Below are positions 42,883 through 54,680 of a stretch of DNA of 64,000 nucleotides, one piece after another. The translations under genes were made by a program, and so were the position numbers. Each line of letters begins with the position of its first letter. The stretch's first letter is position 1. This stretch comes from Sacculina carcini (lineage: Eukaryota; Arthropoda; Thecostraca; Sacculinidae). The notes beneath the pieces were generated by a model. The model had not been told where the DNA came from and made no database searches. It saw only the letters and a program-made list of their open reading frames with translations. The DNA is taken from NCBI GenBank assembly GCA_916048095.2, contig OU696572.1, positions 5,351,362 through 5,415,361 of the forward strand, written 5' to 3'.

Positions 42883-43216
42883 TGGCTTAGGTTATTACTT
42901 ATAATATTTGTAACGGTGCAGTAACTGTTTCAGTGGAGGACTCGCTACACCACTGTTACGGAATTCTGTTTCGCGGCCTTCGTGTCGAGGTTTTGCTGGT
43001 CTCCGGCCTTTTGATATTAGTTGTACGATGGTTACCGTGTATTTATAATATATATGATGTGCTACACCGCTCTTTGTTATGTGCGCGCTTTGAACGAGCT
43101 ACGCGTAACACATGTTTTGAATGAATTTTGCATTTTTGTATGAGGCTGGGACAGACACACAGACAGAGGATCTATTTTTCATTTATAGATGACGCCCAAC
43201 TCAGCTTGTTTGATTG
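42883..43216. other. Gypsy-3 leader and spacer, non-coding
   Basis: AT-rich leader upstream of the minus-strand Gypsy-3 pol, repeated inverted at 49750-50083. It includes an ACAGACACACAGACAGAGGATC stretch. No gag or LTR recognised. Confidence 0.6.
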
Positions 43217-43303
43217 GTCTCCGTGGTGTAGTGGTTAGCACACCGGCCTCACAAGCGTTGCTCGGAACCCGTACGTGTACGTGGTCCGGAACCCGGCGGA
43301 GCA
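43217..43303 (+). repeat. tRNA-Val-like sequence (SINE head or tRNA pseudogene)
   Basis: The 5' half matches a tRNA-Val(CAC) layout: GTCTCCG acceptor strand, A box TGGTGTAGTGG, anticodon arm CCGGC-CTCACAA. The anticodon 3' stem is lost and extra sequence separates it from a worn B box (GGTCCGGAACC) and CCGGCGGAG. It probably cannot fold as a tRNA. Inverted copy at 49663-49749. Confidence 0.6.
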
Positions 43304-43440
43304 GAATTCCTTAATATAATCCAACAGCCCCTGTCCACCCAGCAGTAAATGGCTACAATATATCAGTCATGTGTTGTGCAATGCATTCTGGGACGGTTCG
43401 CTTCTATTCAATCTGTACATGTCTTCTCTATGTTCAATTG
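43304..43440. other. Spacer after the tRNA-like sequence
   Basis: Possibly the body of a SINE; ends where the LINE 3' tail begins. No independent copy outside the duplication seen. Confidence 0.4.
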
Positions 43441-43600
43441 TCAACAACAACAACAACATGTATTTGATATAGAGCACTTTCGTGGGCAAAGGCGCGAGCA
43501 GTAATAAAAATATAGACACATGGAGACCGGTATGGAGACTAAAACAAGGAGCACAAATCGACAGAAGCTACATGGGTGCTTGCAAAAAAGAAAACATACA
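43441..43600 (-). repeat. LINE 3'-end fragment
   Basis: (CAA)n followed by CATGTATTTGATATAGAGCAC resembles the 3' end of the LINEs at 5201 and 38946. Only the 3' UTR remains. Inverted copy at 49365-49522. Confidence 0.65.
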
Positions 43601-43601
43601 T

Positions 43602-43610
<9 letters not shown>

Positions 43611-43693
<83 letters not shown>
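43611..43693. repeat. (AT)n microsatellite at Penelope 3' end, copy 1
   Basis: About 80 bp of AT repeat adjoining the end of the Penelope element. The same position is occupied by AT repeats in all three copies (49262-49354, 54852-54903), with different lengths. Confidence 0.95.
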
Positions 43694-43697
<4 letters not shown>

Positions 43698-43810
43698 GAT
43701 TTGTTGAAATCAACAGCAATCTGGGCACTGTTGTGCTGGTACGATAGCTTCTCTATGCTTCGCACGACTTTTCTGTGTTCAGGAGACAACACACTCAGTT
43801 GTTCACTGAA

Positions 43811-43865
43811 GTTTATTCCTCGAGGTACCTTTCGGCTATCACTAGCCATCGTCAGGAGAAGTAGA
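43811..43865 (-). ncRNA. Hammerhead-ribozyme-like motif in P1
   Basis: Complement of the motif described for 54681-54735: CTGACGA core (43849-43855), GGCTA-GTGA-TAGCC helix II, GAAA, then GGTACCTC. See the P3 copy for the folding. Confidence 0.65.
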
Positions 43866-44008
43866 TATAACACAATACAAAACAAAATACACAATACCAA
43901 ACAGTCCACGATAAACGGTGTTTATATACAAGGTGAGACAATATATCACTCATGTGCCAATGTGGCACCTACATAATGACACCTATGCGGCAAACGGTCG
44001 TTACAAAA

Positions 44009-45275
44009 TTAGCACCTATGTGCCAAGGTCGATTGGTGTCGCATGGATGGGAGGGCGACATCTGGCTGTTGTTGAATGTTAATTTCACATTTATTTTTAT
44101 TAATAAATACAGCTTCAATTATTTTGAGCCTACGGATATCATTTTCTCTGTAAATGATTTCGGTTTTCTCATCCATAGTCTTTCGGTCCACTTTGATTTG
44201 ATGCTGCTGGCGGTAGTGCCAGGCAATGGCTCCGTCTTGAAGGTGTGCTGAAATTCGTTTGGACAGCGTTGTTGTTGTGTAGCCAATGTAGTGCGAGTTT
44301 CGGCGACTGCAGTCACCAGTTGTACATGTATGCTGGTACACTACATTGGTTTCTTGCAACATGCTGGTCTTGGGAAGGCAACTGTTCTTCATCACTAAGC
44401 TGCGTGTTTTGCGTGTCTTGTAATAAATGACAAGCTGCAACTTGGTGCCTTCTTCTGTTGGCTGCACGTTTCTATCGACGATTCTTCTGATGGCGTTCTC
44501 ATCATCTCGATAGGCAGAAGACATGATGTTCTTGTAGTACAATTTGATGGTCATTGTCTCTTTGTGTTTTCTCTCTTCTTCGATATATTTCGACAATTTG
44601 TCGCGTATTACACGATCAATGGTCGTTTGTTCGTAGCCGTTGTTTACTAGTAGTTGCCGGACTCTGTTCAGCTCTGTGCTCGTTGCAGACCATGTTGAGC
44701 AATGCGTAATCGCTCTGTTCACGAACGACCTTATGACGCTCATCTTATACGCTTGCGGGCACTCACTAGCGGCGTTCAGACAGAAGCCTAGGTCTGTATT
44801 TTTCGTATAGACGGCTGTGGAAAATGAGGTCTCGTGTCGTTCTACTGCAACGTCCAAGAAACTCAGTTTGCAATTCGCTTCCTGCTGATGTGTGAACTTC
44901 AAACATGAGTTTCGCTGAAGTTGATTTGCCAACTGAAGTACGGCGTCTTCCTCGGCACATATAAATACATCATCGACGTACCTGGCGTATATTGGTGGCT
45001 TGCAAGTCGGTTCTGTTGCGAACGTAGTTGTTTCAACGTGGCCCATGTAGAAATTGGCGAAAAGCACGCCGAGAGGAGAACCCATCGCTACACCGTCGTG
45101 TTGGATGTACATCTTTCCATCTGGTGCGTAGAACGGTGCTTCTTTCGTGCAGGCACACAACAATTCTCGGAGATACGCCTCAGGAATTTGGAATTTTTGT
45201 TGTGAGCTGCGGTAGAGATGGTGACAAATGATATATATGGTCTCGTCAACAGGAACATTCGTGAAAAGAGATTCA
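44009..45275 (-). CDS. Penelope RT-GIY-YIG protein, 5'-truncated (P1)
   Basis: Open for over 410 codons from the truncated start (DVESLFTNVPV region) to the stop at 44009. RT blocks: DGVAMGSPLGVLFANFY and the catalytic YARYVDDVFICAEED. A linker with CLKFTHQQEANCKLSFLDV follows. The C-terminal GIY-YIG endonuclease reads VVYQHTCTTGDCSRRN, then HYIGYTTTTLSKRISAHLQD. The N-terminal RT part is missing, so it is probably inactive. It copies and inserts the element in intact relatives. Confidence 0.92.
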
Positions 45276-45280
45276 ACATA

Positions 45281-45684
45281 TCAAAAGAGAGTGTGGCGTC
45301 AAATACTACACCCAAGTTCCGAATGTGTGAGGCGAGTGATAAATTGAGAGTTGGAGGAGTAAGCCTGGGGGGATGAAAGTCCATGAACTCAGTCTTGTTC
45401 GGGTTCAAAAGGAGCCGCCTTTATGAGGCCCAAAATGAGATGTGCGAGATTAGGTAATGAACAAGAGAGGAAGACGTATGTGAGATAGGGAAGTATAATT
45501 GCACCTCATCAGCATAAATATGAAAGGAGAGAGGATAAGAACGAAGAAGAGGGCAAAGTGAAGATACATACAGGTTGAACAAGAGATGACCAAGGAGAGA
45601 GCCTTGTGGAACACCAGAAGTCATATTTACAGAATCATATAGTGCGGAGTTAAAGCGAACAGAGTAGGAACGGTTACTGAGATA
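45281..45684 (-). pseudogene. LINE fragment, copy B
   Basis: Same LINE as 38946-40112 including the TAA after HISFWAS and the YADE box, but cut by Penelope P1 after the GVVFDATLSF block. Confidence 0.88.
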
Positions 45685-47665
45685 CGAACAATGACATGTG
45701 TACAGGTGTCCAGGCCACGCGGTATGTAGGAGCTCCGATGAGTCAGTCGAGGTGGAACCGGCCTTAGGCGGCTCAGAGTGCGCCGCAGGACCTCAGCATA
45801 CGATGCTGATGGCAAGTGTGTGCTATTGCCTTGTGCCGATGTCACCATCTCACCGGGTAGTCTGAGAGGCGCTCCGTACACCAGCTCGGCCGGCGACGTT
45901 TGCAGATCGGCTTTGACGCTCGTGCGTATACCGAGAAGGACCGCGGGCAGCGTGCTCGTCCACTTGGTGTTTTGATGCGCACAGAGGCCCGCCTTGAGCT
46001 GCCGGTGAAAGCGCTCGACTAGACCGTTGCTGGCCGGATGGTAGCTGGTCTTAGTGGAGTGTTTGCAACCCAAGACGTCGCAGAGTTGTCGCCATTATGC
46101 GCTGATGAACTGCGTTCCTCTGTCGGTTGTGACGATATCCGGCACTCCGAAACGCGCGATCCAGCTGGAGACGAAAGCGTCGCACACTGTTTCGGCTCGA
46201 ACATCGGGTATCGGTGTCGCTTTTGCCCATCTGGTGTAACGACATATACATGTGAACATGTACATGTTACCATTCGATGGCGGCAACGGACCCACGATGT
46301 CGGCATACACATGCTGGAAACGCTCGCTCGGCAGTTTGAACTCGGCTGTCGGAGTGCGGGTATGCCTGTGCACCTTTAACCTCTGACAGGGTATGCACGC
46401 TCGTGTCCATCGTGCGATGTCATGGTGCATGTCTGGCCACACTCAGCGGAGCGTGATGAGATCACGTGTCGCTCGAACACCGGGGTGTGAGATGTTGTGC
46501 CAGAGATCAAAGCATCGACGCCGTAGTGCAGTTGGTATCACTGGGCGTGACCTCCCCGTCGACTCATCGCAGAACACTTTTGCACCGCTGGCCAGCTTAA
46601 TGTGGCGGAGCTGCAGCGAGTGCGGCTGGTCAACAAATGCCGTTAGTTCAGGGTCAGCCTGCTGCGCGTCTGCCAGAGCGTCGAAGTCGTGCAGCGGCGG
46701 GTGCGGAACTTGCAGCATGTTGATGACGCGAGGCAAAGTGTCGGCGACAACATTCTCGGCTCCAGGCACATCGGTAGTAAATTGGGCGACAAAGTCGAGG
46801 TGACAAACTTCACAGGGCGAGTAGAGATCAGATGGTGAGTTGACCGCTCCCACCAGTGGTCGGTGGTCCGTGAAGACGATTATATGCCGGCCCTCCACAG
46901 CGTAGCGGAGCCTGCGGATGGCCAGGTACACCGCAAGCAGCTCGCGACCGAAGGCGCTGTAACGGCGTTCAGCAGGGCGCAGTGCTTTGGAGAAAAAGCA
47001 CAGTGGCTGTCATTGCTGGTCGACGAACTGCTGCAGAAAGGCGCCGACGGCTGTGTCTGAGGCATCAGCCTGGAGACTGATGGGATTCCCGTCAAGGAGG
47101 CTCCTTGACGGGGTGAGCCGGGCGAACAGCGTTGGCCATCTGCAGTTTCGCTGCGGAGAATGCGTCTTATGCTTGAGTCATCCACTTGACCGGCGGACGA
47201 GACCGCTTTCCTGCCGGAACGAGCAGTGCATGCAGCGGCTGGAGTTGAGATGCAGCTGCTGGCAGAAACCGGTGGTAGAACGCCAGCATGCCGAGGAAGC
47301 GGCTTAGCTGGGCTTGCGTCTGCGGCATAGGGATAGACACGATGTCCTGTGTCTTTTCCGGGAGTGGCCCGATACCGTCGACAGAGAGGCGATGCCCAAG
47401 GAAAGACACGGCGGAAGCGGCGTAGTTGCTTTTCCGGGGGTTGATGACCACACCGTACTTTTGCAGCCGTTCGAGGACTGCCTTCACGTCACGCTCATGC
47501 TCAGCGATGGATGGGCTGTCGATGAGGATGTCATCGATGTAAGCGTAGACGTGAGGCTGCCCGCGGAGCACCTCGTCGATGAAGCGCTGCATCGTCTGCG
47601 CCGCGTTCCGCAAACCAAAAGGCATGCGTGTCGCCTCGTACAAGCCGAATGGCGTCGTCACGGTA
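45685..47665 (-). pseudogene. Gypsy-3 copy B (RT to integrase), truncated
   Basis: Direct repeat of 40113-42085 on the minus strand, with the same stops and palindrome. It begins in RT at TPFGLYEATRMPFG, cut at 47665 where P2 begins on the opposite strand. At four amino-acid positions I compared (SNYAASAV, AQLSRFLG, YAVEGRH and the 8-bp insertion near 45703) it agrees with copy C against copy A. Confidence 0.9.
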
Positions 47666-47678
47666 GGACACGATGGAT

Positions 47679-48947
47679 GTTGAATCTCTTTTCACGAATG
47701 TTCCTGTTGACGAGACCATAGATATCATTTGTCACCATCTCTACCGCAGCTCACAACAAAAATTCCAAATTCCTGAGGCGTATCTCCGAGAATTGTTGTG
47801 TGCCTGCACGAAAGAAGCACCGTTCTACGCACCAGATGGAAAGATGTACATCCAACACGACGGTGTAGCGATGGGTTCTCCTCTCGGCGTGCTTTTCGCC
47901 AATTTCTACATGGGCCACGTTGAAACAACTACGTTCGCAACAGAACCGACTTGCAAGCCACCAATATACGCCAGGTACGTCGATGATGTATTTATATGTG
48001 CCGAGGAAGACGCCGTACTTCAGTTGGCAAATCAACGTCAGCGAAACTCATGTTTGAAGTTCACACATCAGCAGGAAGCGAATTGCAAACTGAGTTTCTT
48101 GGACGTTGCAGTAGAACGACACGAGACCTCATTTTCCACAGCCGTCTATACGAAAAATACAGACCTAGGCTTCTGTCTGAACGCCGCTAGTGAGTGACCG
48201 CAAGCGTATAAGATGAGCGTCATAAGGTCGTTCGTGAACAGAGCGATTACGCATTGCTCAACATGGTCTGCAACGAGCACAGAGCTGAACAGAGTCCGGC
48301 AACTACTAGTAAACAACGGCTACGAACAAACGACCATTGATCGTGTAATACGCGACAAATTGTCGAAATATATCGAAGAAGAGAGAAAACACAAAGAGAC
48401 AATGACCATCAAATTGTACTACAAGAACATCATGTCTTCTGCCTATCGAGATGATGAGAACGCCATCAGAAGAATCGTCGATAGAAACGTGCAGCCAACA
48501 GAAGAAGGCACCAAGTTGCAGCTTGTCATTTATTACAAGACACGCAAAACACGCAGCTTAGTGATGAAGAACAGTTGCCTTCCCAAGACCAGCATGTTGC
48601 AAGAAACCAATGTAGTGTACCAGCATACATGTACAACTGGTGACTGCAGTCGCCGAAACTCGCACTACATTGGCTACACAACAACAACGCTGTCCAAACG
48701 AATTTCAGCACACCTTCAAGACGGAGCCATTGCCTGGCACTACCGCCAGCAGCATCAAATCAAAGTGGACCGAAAGACTATGGATGAGAAAACCGAAATC
48801 ATTTACAGAGAAAATGATATCCGTAGGCTCAAAATAATTGAAGCTGTATTTATTAATAAAAATAAATGTGAAATTAACATTCAACAACAGCCAGATGTCG
48901 CCCTCCCATCCATGCGACACCAATCGACCTTGGCACATAGGTGCTAA
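47679..48947 (+). pseudogene. Penelope RT-GIY-YIG protein, P2, with nonsense codon
   Basis: As P1, with the catalytic RYVDDVF box near 47980 and the GIY-YIG region near 48615-48720. A TGA at 48195-48197 replaces the Cys codon found in P1 and P3 (AASECPQ), separating RT from the endonuclease part. Confidence 0.9.
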
Positions 48948-49090
48948 TTTTGTAACGACCGTTTGCCGCATAGGTGTCATTATGTAGGTGCCACATTGGC
49001 ACATGAGTGATATATTGTCTCACCTTGTATATAAACACCGTTTATCGTGGACTGTTTGGTATTGTGTATTTTGTTTTGTATTGTGTTATA

Positions 49091-49145
49091 TCTACTTCTC
49101 CTGACGATGGCTAGTGATAGCCGAAAGGTACCTCGAGTAATAAAC
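49091..49145 (+). ncRNA. Hammerhead-ribozyme-like motif in P2
   Basis: CTGACGA at 49101-49107 and the same helix II and III as in P3. One substitution (GAGG to GAGT after the predicted cleavage site) removes a G-U pair of helix I. Confidence 0.6.
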
Positions 49146-49258
49146 TTCAGTGAACAACTGAGTGTGTTGTCTCCTGAACACAGAAAAGTCGTGCGAAGCA
49201 TAGAGAAGCTATCGTACCAGCACAACAGTGCCCAGATTGCTGTTGATTTCAACAAATC

Positions 49259-49364
<106 letters not shown>

Positions 49365-49522
49365 ATGTATGTTTTCTTTTTTGCAAGCACCCATGTAGCT
49401 TCTGTCGATTTGTGCTCCTTGTTTTAGTCTCCATACCGGTCTCCATGTGTCTATATTTTTATTACTGCTCGCGCCTTTGCCCACGAAAGTGCTCTATATC
49501 AAATACATGTTGTTGTTGTTGT
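49365..49522 (+). repeat. LINE 3'-end fragment (inverted copy)
   Basis: Inverted copy of 43441-43600, ending in TTGTTGTTGTTGTTG. Confidence 0.65.
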
Positions 49523-49662
49523 TGACAATTGAACATAGAGAAGACATGTACAGATTGAATATAAGCGAACCGTCCCAGAATGCATTGCACAACACATGAC
49601 TGATATATTGTAGCCATTTACTGCTGGGTGGACAGGGGCTGTTGGATTATATTAAGGAATTC

Positions 49663-49749
49663 TGCTCCGCCGGGTTCCGGACCACGTACACGTACGGGTT
49701 CCGAGCAACGCTTGTGAGGCCGGTGTGCTAACCACTACACCACGGAGAC
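49663..49749 (-). repeat. tRNA-Val-like sequence, inverted copy
   Basis: Exact mirror position of 43217-43303 in the inverted repeat; same A-box and damaged B-box. Confidence 0.6.
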
Positions 49750-50083
49750 CAATCAAACAAGCTGAGTTGGGCGTCATCTATAAATGAAAAATAGATCCTC
49801 TGTCTGTGTGTCTGTCCCAGCCTCATACAAAAATGCAAAATTCATTCAAAACATGTGTTACGCGTAGCTCGTTCAAAGCGCGCACATAACAAAGAGCGGT
49901 GTAGCACATCATATATATTATAAATACACGGTAACCATCGTACAACTAATATCAAAAGGCCGGAGACCAGCAAAACCTCGACACGAAGGCCGCGAAACAG
50001 AATTCCGTAACAGTGGTGTAGCGAGTCCTCCACTGAAACAGTTACTGCACCGTTACAAATATTATAAGTAATAACCTAAGCCA
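49750..50083. other. Gypsy-3 C leader, non-coding
   Basis: Inverted copy of 42883-43216. No gag or LTR recognised. Confidence 0.6.
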
Positions 50084-51379
50084 ATGCGCGGCAATCGCAA
50101 CGAGCACGTTGTCCAACACAATGTGTCGGACCTGCTCGACCACTCTCCTGCTCGACCACTCTTCGAGTCAACCGCAAAACTGCTGGACGCCAACGGCACT
50201 CTCGTCGACGTACATGGCACTCGAAACATCACGGTGTCATTCGGCGAGGGTTCTCCGATGAGCTGGACGTTCATCGTCGCTGATGTGCCGTTCAACATCA
50301 TTAGTGCTGACCTGCTTGCGCTCCACCGGCTGACAGTGGATGTCCACAAGCGCGAGCTGTGCGACGCCAGCGGGCGTGTCCGCGCTCGCGGCGCGGAGTG
50401 CTCTGAATTTTCATCGGGAATCCGGTGCCTCATCGAGCCTCCTGAACGCTTCCAGACGCTCATCCAGCAGTTCCCTGGCGTCGTTCGCCCGCCGAGCGAG
50501 CCGTTTCCGCTCCGCCATACGGTAACTCATCACATCGAGACCAGCGGCCCGCCAAAATTCTCTCGCCCCCGGCGCCTGCCTCCGGACCGCCTCGCCATTG
50601 CCAAAACAGCATTTGCTGAAATGCAGAGGCTAGGCGTGATGCGGCCGTCGAGTAGCAGCTGGGCAGCACCGCTGCACATGGTGCCGAAGCAAGAGCCGGG
50701 CGAGTGGAGACCATGCGGCGACTACCGTGCGCTCAATGCCAGCACAGCTACTGACAAGTACTCGATTCCGTACCTGCAGGACTTCGTCAGTGACCCTGCT
50801 TGATGCACGGTTTTCACCACCCTCGATCTGGTGCGTGCATATAACCAGATCCCTGTGTAGCCAGCGGACATACCGAAGACTACCGTGACGACGCCATTCG
50901 GCTTGTACGAGGCGACACGCATGCCTTTTGGTTTGCGGAACGCGGCGCAGACGATGCAGCGCTTCATCGACGAGGTGCTCCGCGGGCAGCCTCACGTCTA
51001 CGCTTACATCGATGACATCCTCATCGACAGCCCATCCATCGCTGAGCATGAGCGTGACGTGAAGGCAGTCCTCGAACGGCTGCAAAAGTACGGTGTGGTC
51101 ATCAACCCCCGGAAAAGCAACTACGCCGCTTCCGCCGTGTCTTTCCTTGGGCATCGCCTCTCTGTCGACGGTATCGGGCCACTCCCGGAAAAGACACAGG
51201 ACATCGTGTCTATCCCTATGCCGCAGACGCAAGCCCAGCTAAGCCGCTTCCTCGGCATGCTGGCGTTCTACCACCGGTTTCTGCCAGCAGCTGCATCTCA
51301 ACTCCAGCCGCTGCATGCACTGCTCGTTCCGGCAGGAAAGCGGTCTCGTCCGCCGGTCAAGTGGATGACTCAAGCATAA
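50084..51379 (+). pseudogene. Gypsy-3 copy C protease remnant and RT
   Basis: Mirror of 41587-42882. It carries the same TGA (50801-50803), TAG and TAA (51377-51379), with the catalytic YIDDILID box near 51005. One visible protein difference from copy A is NIISADLL in place of NIIGADLL. Confidence 0.9.
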
Positions 51380-52103
51380 GACGCATTCTCCGCAGCGAAA
51401 CTGCAGATGGCCAACGCTGTTCGCCCGGCTCACCCCGTCAAGGAGCCTCCTTGACGGGAATCCCATCAGTCTCCAGGCTGATGCCTCAGACACAGCCGTC
51501 GGCGCCTTTCTGCAGCAGTTCGTCGACCAGCAATGACAGCCACTGTGCTTTTTCTCCAAAGCACTGCGCCCTGCTGAACGCCGTTACAGCGCCTTCGGTC
51601 GCGAGCTGCTTGCGGTGTACCTGGCCATCCGCAGGCTCCGCTACGCTGTGGAGGGCCGGCATATAATCGTCTTCACGGACCACCGACCACTGGTGGGAGC
51701 GGTCAACTCACCATCTGATCTCTACTCGCCCTGTGAAGTTTGTCACCTCGACTTTGTCGCCCAATTTACTACCGATGTGCCTGGAGCCGAGAATGTTGTC
51801 GCCGACACTTTGCCTCGCGTCATCAACATGCTGCAAGTTCCGCACCCGCCGCTGCACGACTTCGACGCTCTGGCAGACGCGCAGCAGGCTGACCCTGAAC
51901 TAACGGCATTTGTTGACCAGCCGCACTCGCTGCAGCTCCGCCACATTAAGCTGGCCAGCGGTGCAAAAGTGTTCTGCGATGAGTCGACGGGGAGGTCACG
52001 CCCAGTGATACCAACTGCACTACGGCGTCGATGCTTTGATCTCTGGCACAACATCTCACACCCCGGTGTTCGAGCGACACGTGATCTCATCACGCTCCGC
52101 TGA
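51380..52103 (+). pseudogene. Gypsy-3 copy C RNase H
   Basis: Mirror of 40863-41586 with the same TGA at the Trp position and the same 25-nt palindrome. Confidence 0.87.
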
Positions 52104-52861
52104 GTGTGGCCAGACATGCACCATGACATCGCACGATGGACACGAGCGTGCATACCCTGTCAGAGGTTAAAGGTGCACAGGCATACCCGCACTCCGACAG
52201 CCGAGTTCAAACTGCCGAGCGAGCGTTTCCAGCATGTGTATGCCGACATCGTGGGTCCGTTGCCGCCATCGAATGGTAACATGTACATGTTCACATGTAT
52301 ATGTCGTTACACCAGATGGGCAAAAGCGACACCGATACCCGATGTTCGAGCCGAAACAGTGTGCGACGCTTTCGTCTCCAGCTGGATCGCGCGTTTCGGA
52401 GTGCCGGATATCGTCACAACCGACAGAGGAACGCAGTTCATCAGCGCATAATGGCGACAACTCTGCGACGTCTTGGGTTGCAAACACTCCACTAAGACCA
52501 GCTACCATCCGGCCAGCAACGGTCTAGTCGAGCGCTTTCACCGGCAGCTCAAGGCGGGCCTCTGTGCGCATCAAAACACCAAGTGGACGAGCACGCTGCC
52601 CGCGGTCCTTCTCGGTATACGCACGAGCGTCAAAGCCGATCTGCAAACGTCGCCGGCCGAGCTGGTGTACGGAGCGCCTCTCAGACTACCCGGTGAGATG
52701 GTGACATCGGCACAAGGCAATAGCACACACTTGCCATCAGCATCGTATGCTGAGGTCCTGCGGCGCACTCTGAGCCGCCTAAGGCCGGTTCCACCTCGAC
52801 TGACTCATCGGAGCTCCTACATACCGCGTGGCCTGGACACCTGTACACATGTCATTGTTCG
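52104..52861 (+). pseudogene. Gypsy-3 copy C integrase core
   Basis: Mirror of copy A: CIPCQR zinc pair, Asp in YADIVGPL, Asp in TTDRGTQF, Glu in NGLVERFHR, with the TAA near 52450. It ends at the LINE insertion point (GTTCG, 52857-52861). Confidence 0.88.
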
Positions 52862-53265
52862 TATCTCAGTAACCGTTCCTACTCTGTTCGCTTTAACTCC
52901 GCACTATATGATTCTGTAAATATGACTTCTGGTGTTCCACAAGGCTCTCTCCTTGGTCATCTCTTGTTCAACCTGTATGTATCTTCACTTTGCCCTCTTC
53001 TTCGTTCTTATCCTCTCTCCTTTCATATTTATGCTGATGAGGTGCAATTATACTTCCCTATCTCACATACGTCTTCCTCTCTTGTTCATTACCTAATCTC
53101 GCACATCTCATTTTGGGCCTCATAAAGGCGGCTCCTTTTGAACCCGAACAAGACTGAGTTCATGGACTTTCATCCCCCCAGGCTTACTCCTCCAACTCTC
53201 AATTTATCACTCGCCTCACACATTCGGAACTTGGGTGTAGTATTTGACGCCACACTCTCTTTTGA
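52862..53265 (+). pseudogene. LINE fragment, copy C
   Basis: Mirror of copy B, with the HISFWAS-stop and cut after GVVFDATLSF by Penelope P3 at the same base. Confidence 0.88.
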
Positions 53266-53270
53266 TATGT

Positions 53271-54537
53271 TGAATCTCTTTTCACGAATGTTCCTGTTGA
53301 CGAGACCATAGATATCATTTGTCACCATCTCTACCGCAGCTCACAACAAAAATTCCAAATTCCTGAGGCGTATCTCCGAGAATTGTTGTGTGCCTGCACG
53401 AAAGAAGCACCGTTCTACGCACCAGATGGAAAGATGTACATCCAACACGACGGTGTAGCGATGGGTTCTCCTCTCGGCGTGCTTTTCGCCAATTTCTACA
53501 TGGGCCACGTTGAAACAACTACGTTCGCAACAGAACCGACTTGCAAGCCACCAATATACGCCAGGTACGTCGATGATGTATTTATATGTGCCGAGGAAGA
53601 CGCCGTACTTCAGTTGGCAAATCAACGTCAGCGAAACTCATGTTTGAAGTTCACACATCAGCAGGAAGCGAATTGCAAACTGAGTTTCTTGGACGTTGCA
53701 GTAGAACGACACGAGACCTCATTTTCCACAGCCGTCTATACGAAAAATACAGACCTAGGCTTCTGTCTGAACGCCGCTAGTGAGTGCCCGCAAGCGTATA
53801 AGATGAGCGTCATAAGGTCGTTCGTGAACAGAGCGATTACGCATTGCTCAACATGGTCTGCAACGAGCACAGAGCTGAACAGAGTCCGGCAACTACTAGT
53901 AAACAACGGCTACGAACAAACGACCATTGATCGTGTAATACGCGACAAATTGTCGAAATATATCGAAGAAGAGAGAAAACACAAAGAGACAATGACCATC
54001 AAATTGTACTACAAGAACATCATGTCTTCTGCCTATCGAGATGATGAGAACGCCATCAGAAGAATCGTCGATAGAAACGTGCAGCCAACAGAAGAAGGCA
54101 CCAAGCTGCAGCTTGTCATTTATTACAAGACACGCAAAACACGCAGCTTAGTGATGAAGAACAGTTGCCTTCCCAAGACCAGCATGTTGCAAGAAACCAA
54201 TGTAGTGTACCAGCATACATGTACAACTGGTGACTGCAGTCGCCGAAACTCGCACTACATTGGCTACACAACAACAACGCTATCCAAACGAATTTCAGCA
54301 CACCTTCAAGACGGAGCCATTGCCTGGCACTACCGCCAGCAGCATCAAATCAAAGTGGACCGAAAGACTATGGATGAGAAAACCGAAATCATTTACAGAG
54401 AAAATGATATCCGTAGGCTCAAAATAATTGAAGCTGTATTTATTAATAAAAATAAATGTGAAATTAACATTCAACAACAGCCAGATGTCGCCCTCCCATC
54501 CATGCGACACCAATCGACCTTGGCACATAGGTGCTAA
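53271..54537 (+). CDS. Penelope RT-GIY-YIG protein, 5'-truncated (P3)
   Basis: Open to the stop at 54535-54537. Same domains as P1: GSPLGVLFANFY, RYVDDVFICAEED near 53570, GIY-YIG region near 54205-54320 (CTTGDC, HYIGYTT). The N-terminus is truncated, so activity is unlikely. Confidence 0.92.
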
Positions 54538-54680
54538 TTTTGTAACGACCGTTTGCCGCATAGGTGTCATTATGTAGGTGCCACATTGGCACATGAGTGA
54601 TATATTGTCTCACCTTGTATATAAACACCGTTTATCGTGGACTGTCTGGTATTGTGTATTTTGTTTTGTATTGTGTTATA

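Larger units (their letters stand above)
39712..45275 (-). repeat. Left arm of ~5.6-kb inverted repeat
   Basis: Pairs with 47681-53265. Read on the minus strand, both arms run Penelope, (AT)n, LINE 3' end, tRNA-like sequence, Gypsy-3, LINE fragment. Divergence is below about 1% by eye outside the AT tract, including an 8-bp indel near the integrase/LINE border. Confidence 0.9.
43694..45275 (-). mobile_element. Penelope-like element, copy P1
   Basis: 5'-truncated Penelope-like element with RT plus GIY-YIG and a 3' region carrying a hammerhead-like motif, ending in (AT)n. Its 5' end joins the LINE fragment of copy B, at the same base as P3 joins the LINE of copy C. The internal reading frame is intact. 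Confidence 0.93.

Noticed and set aside
43217..43303. Functional tRNA-Val gene
   Set aside because: The anticodon 3' stem and T arm are broken and there is extra sequence between the boxes.
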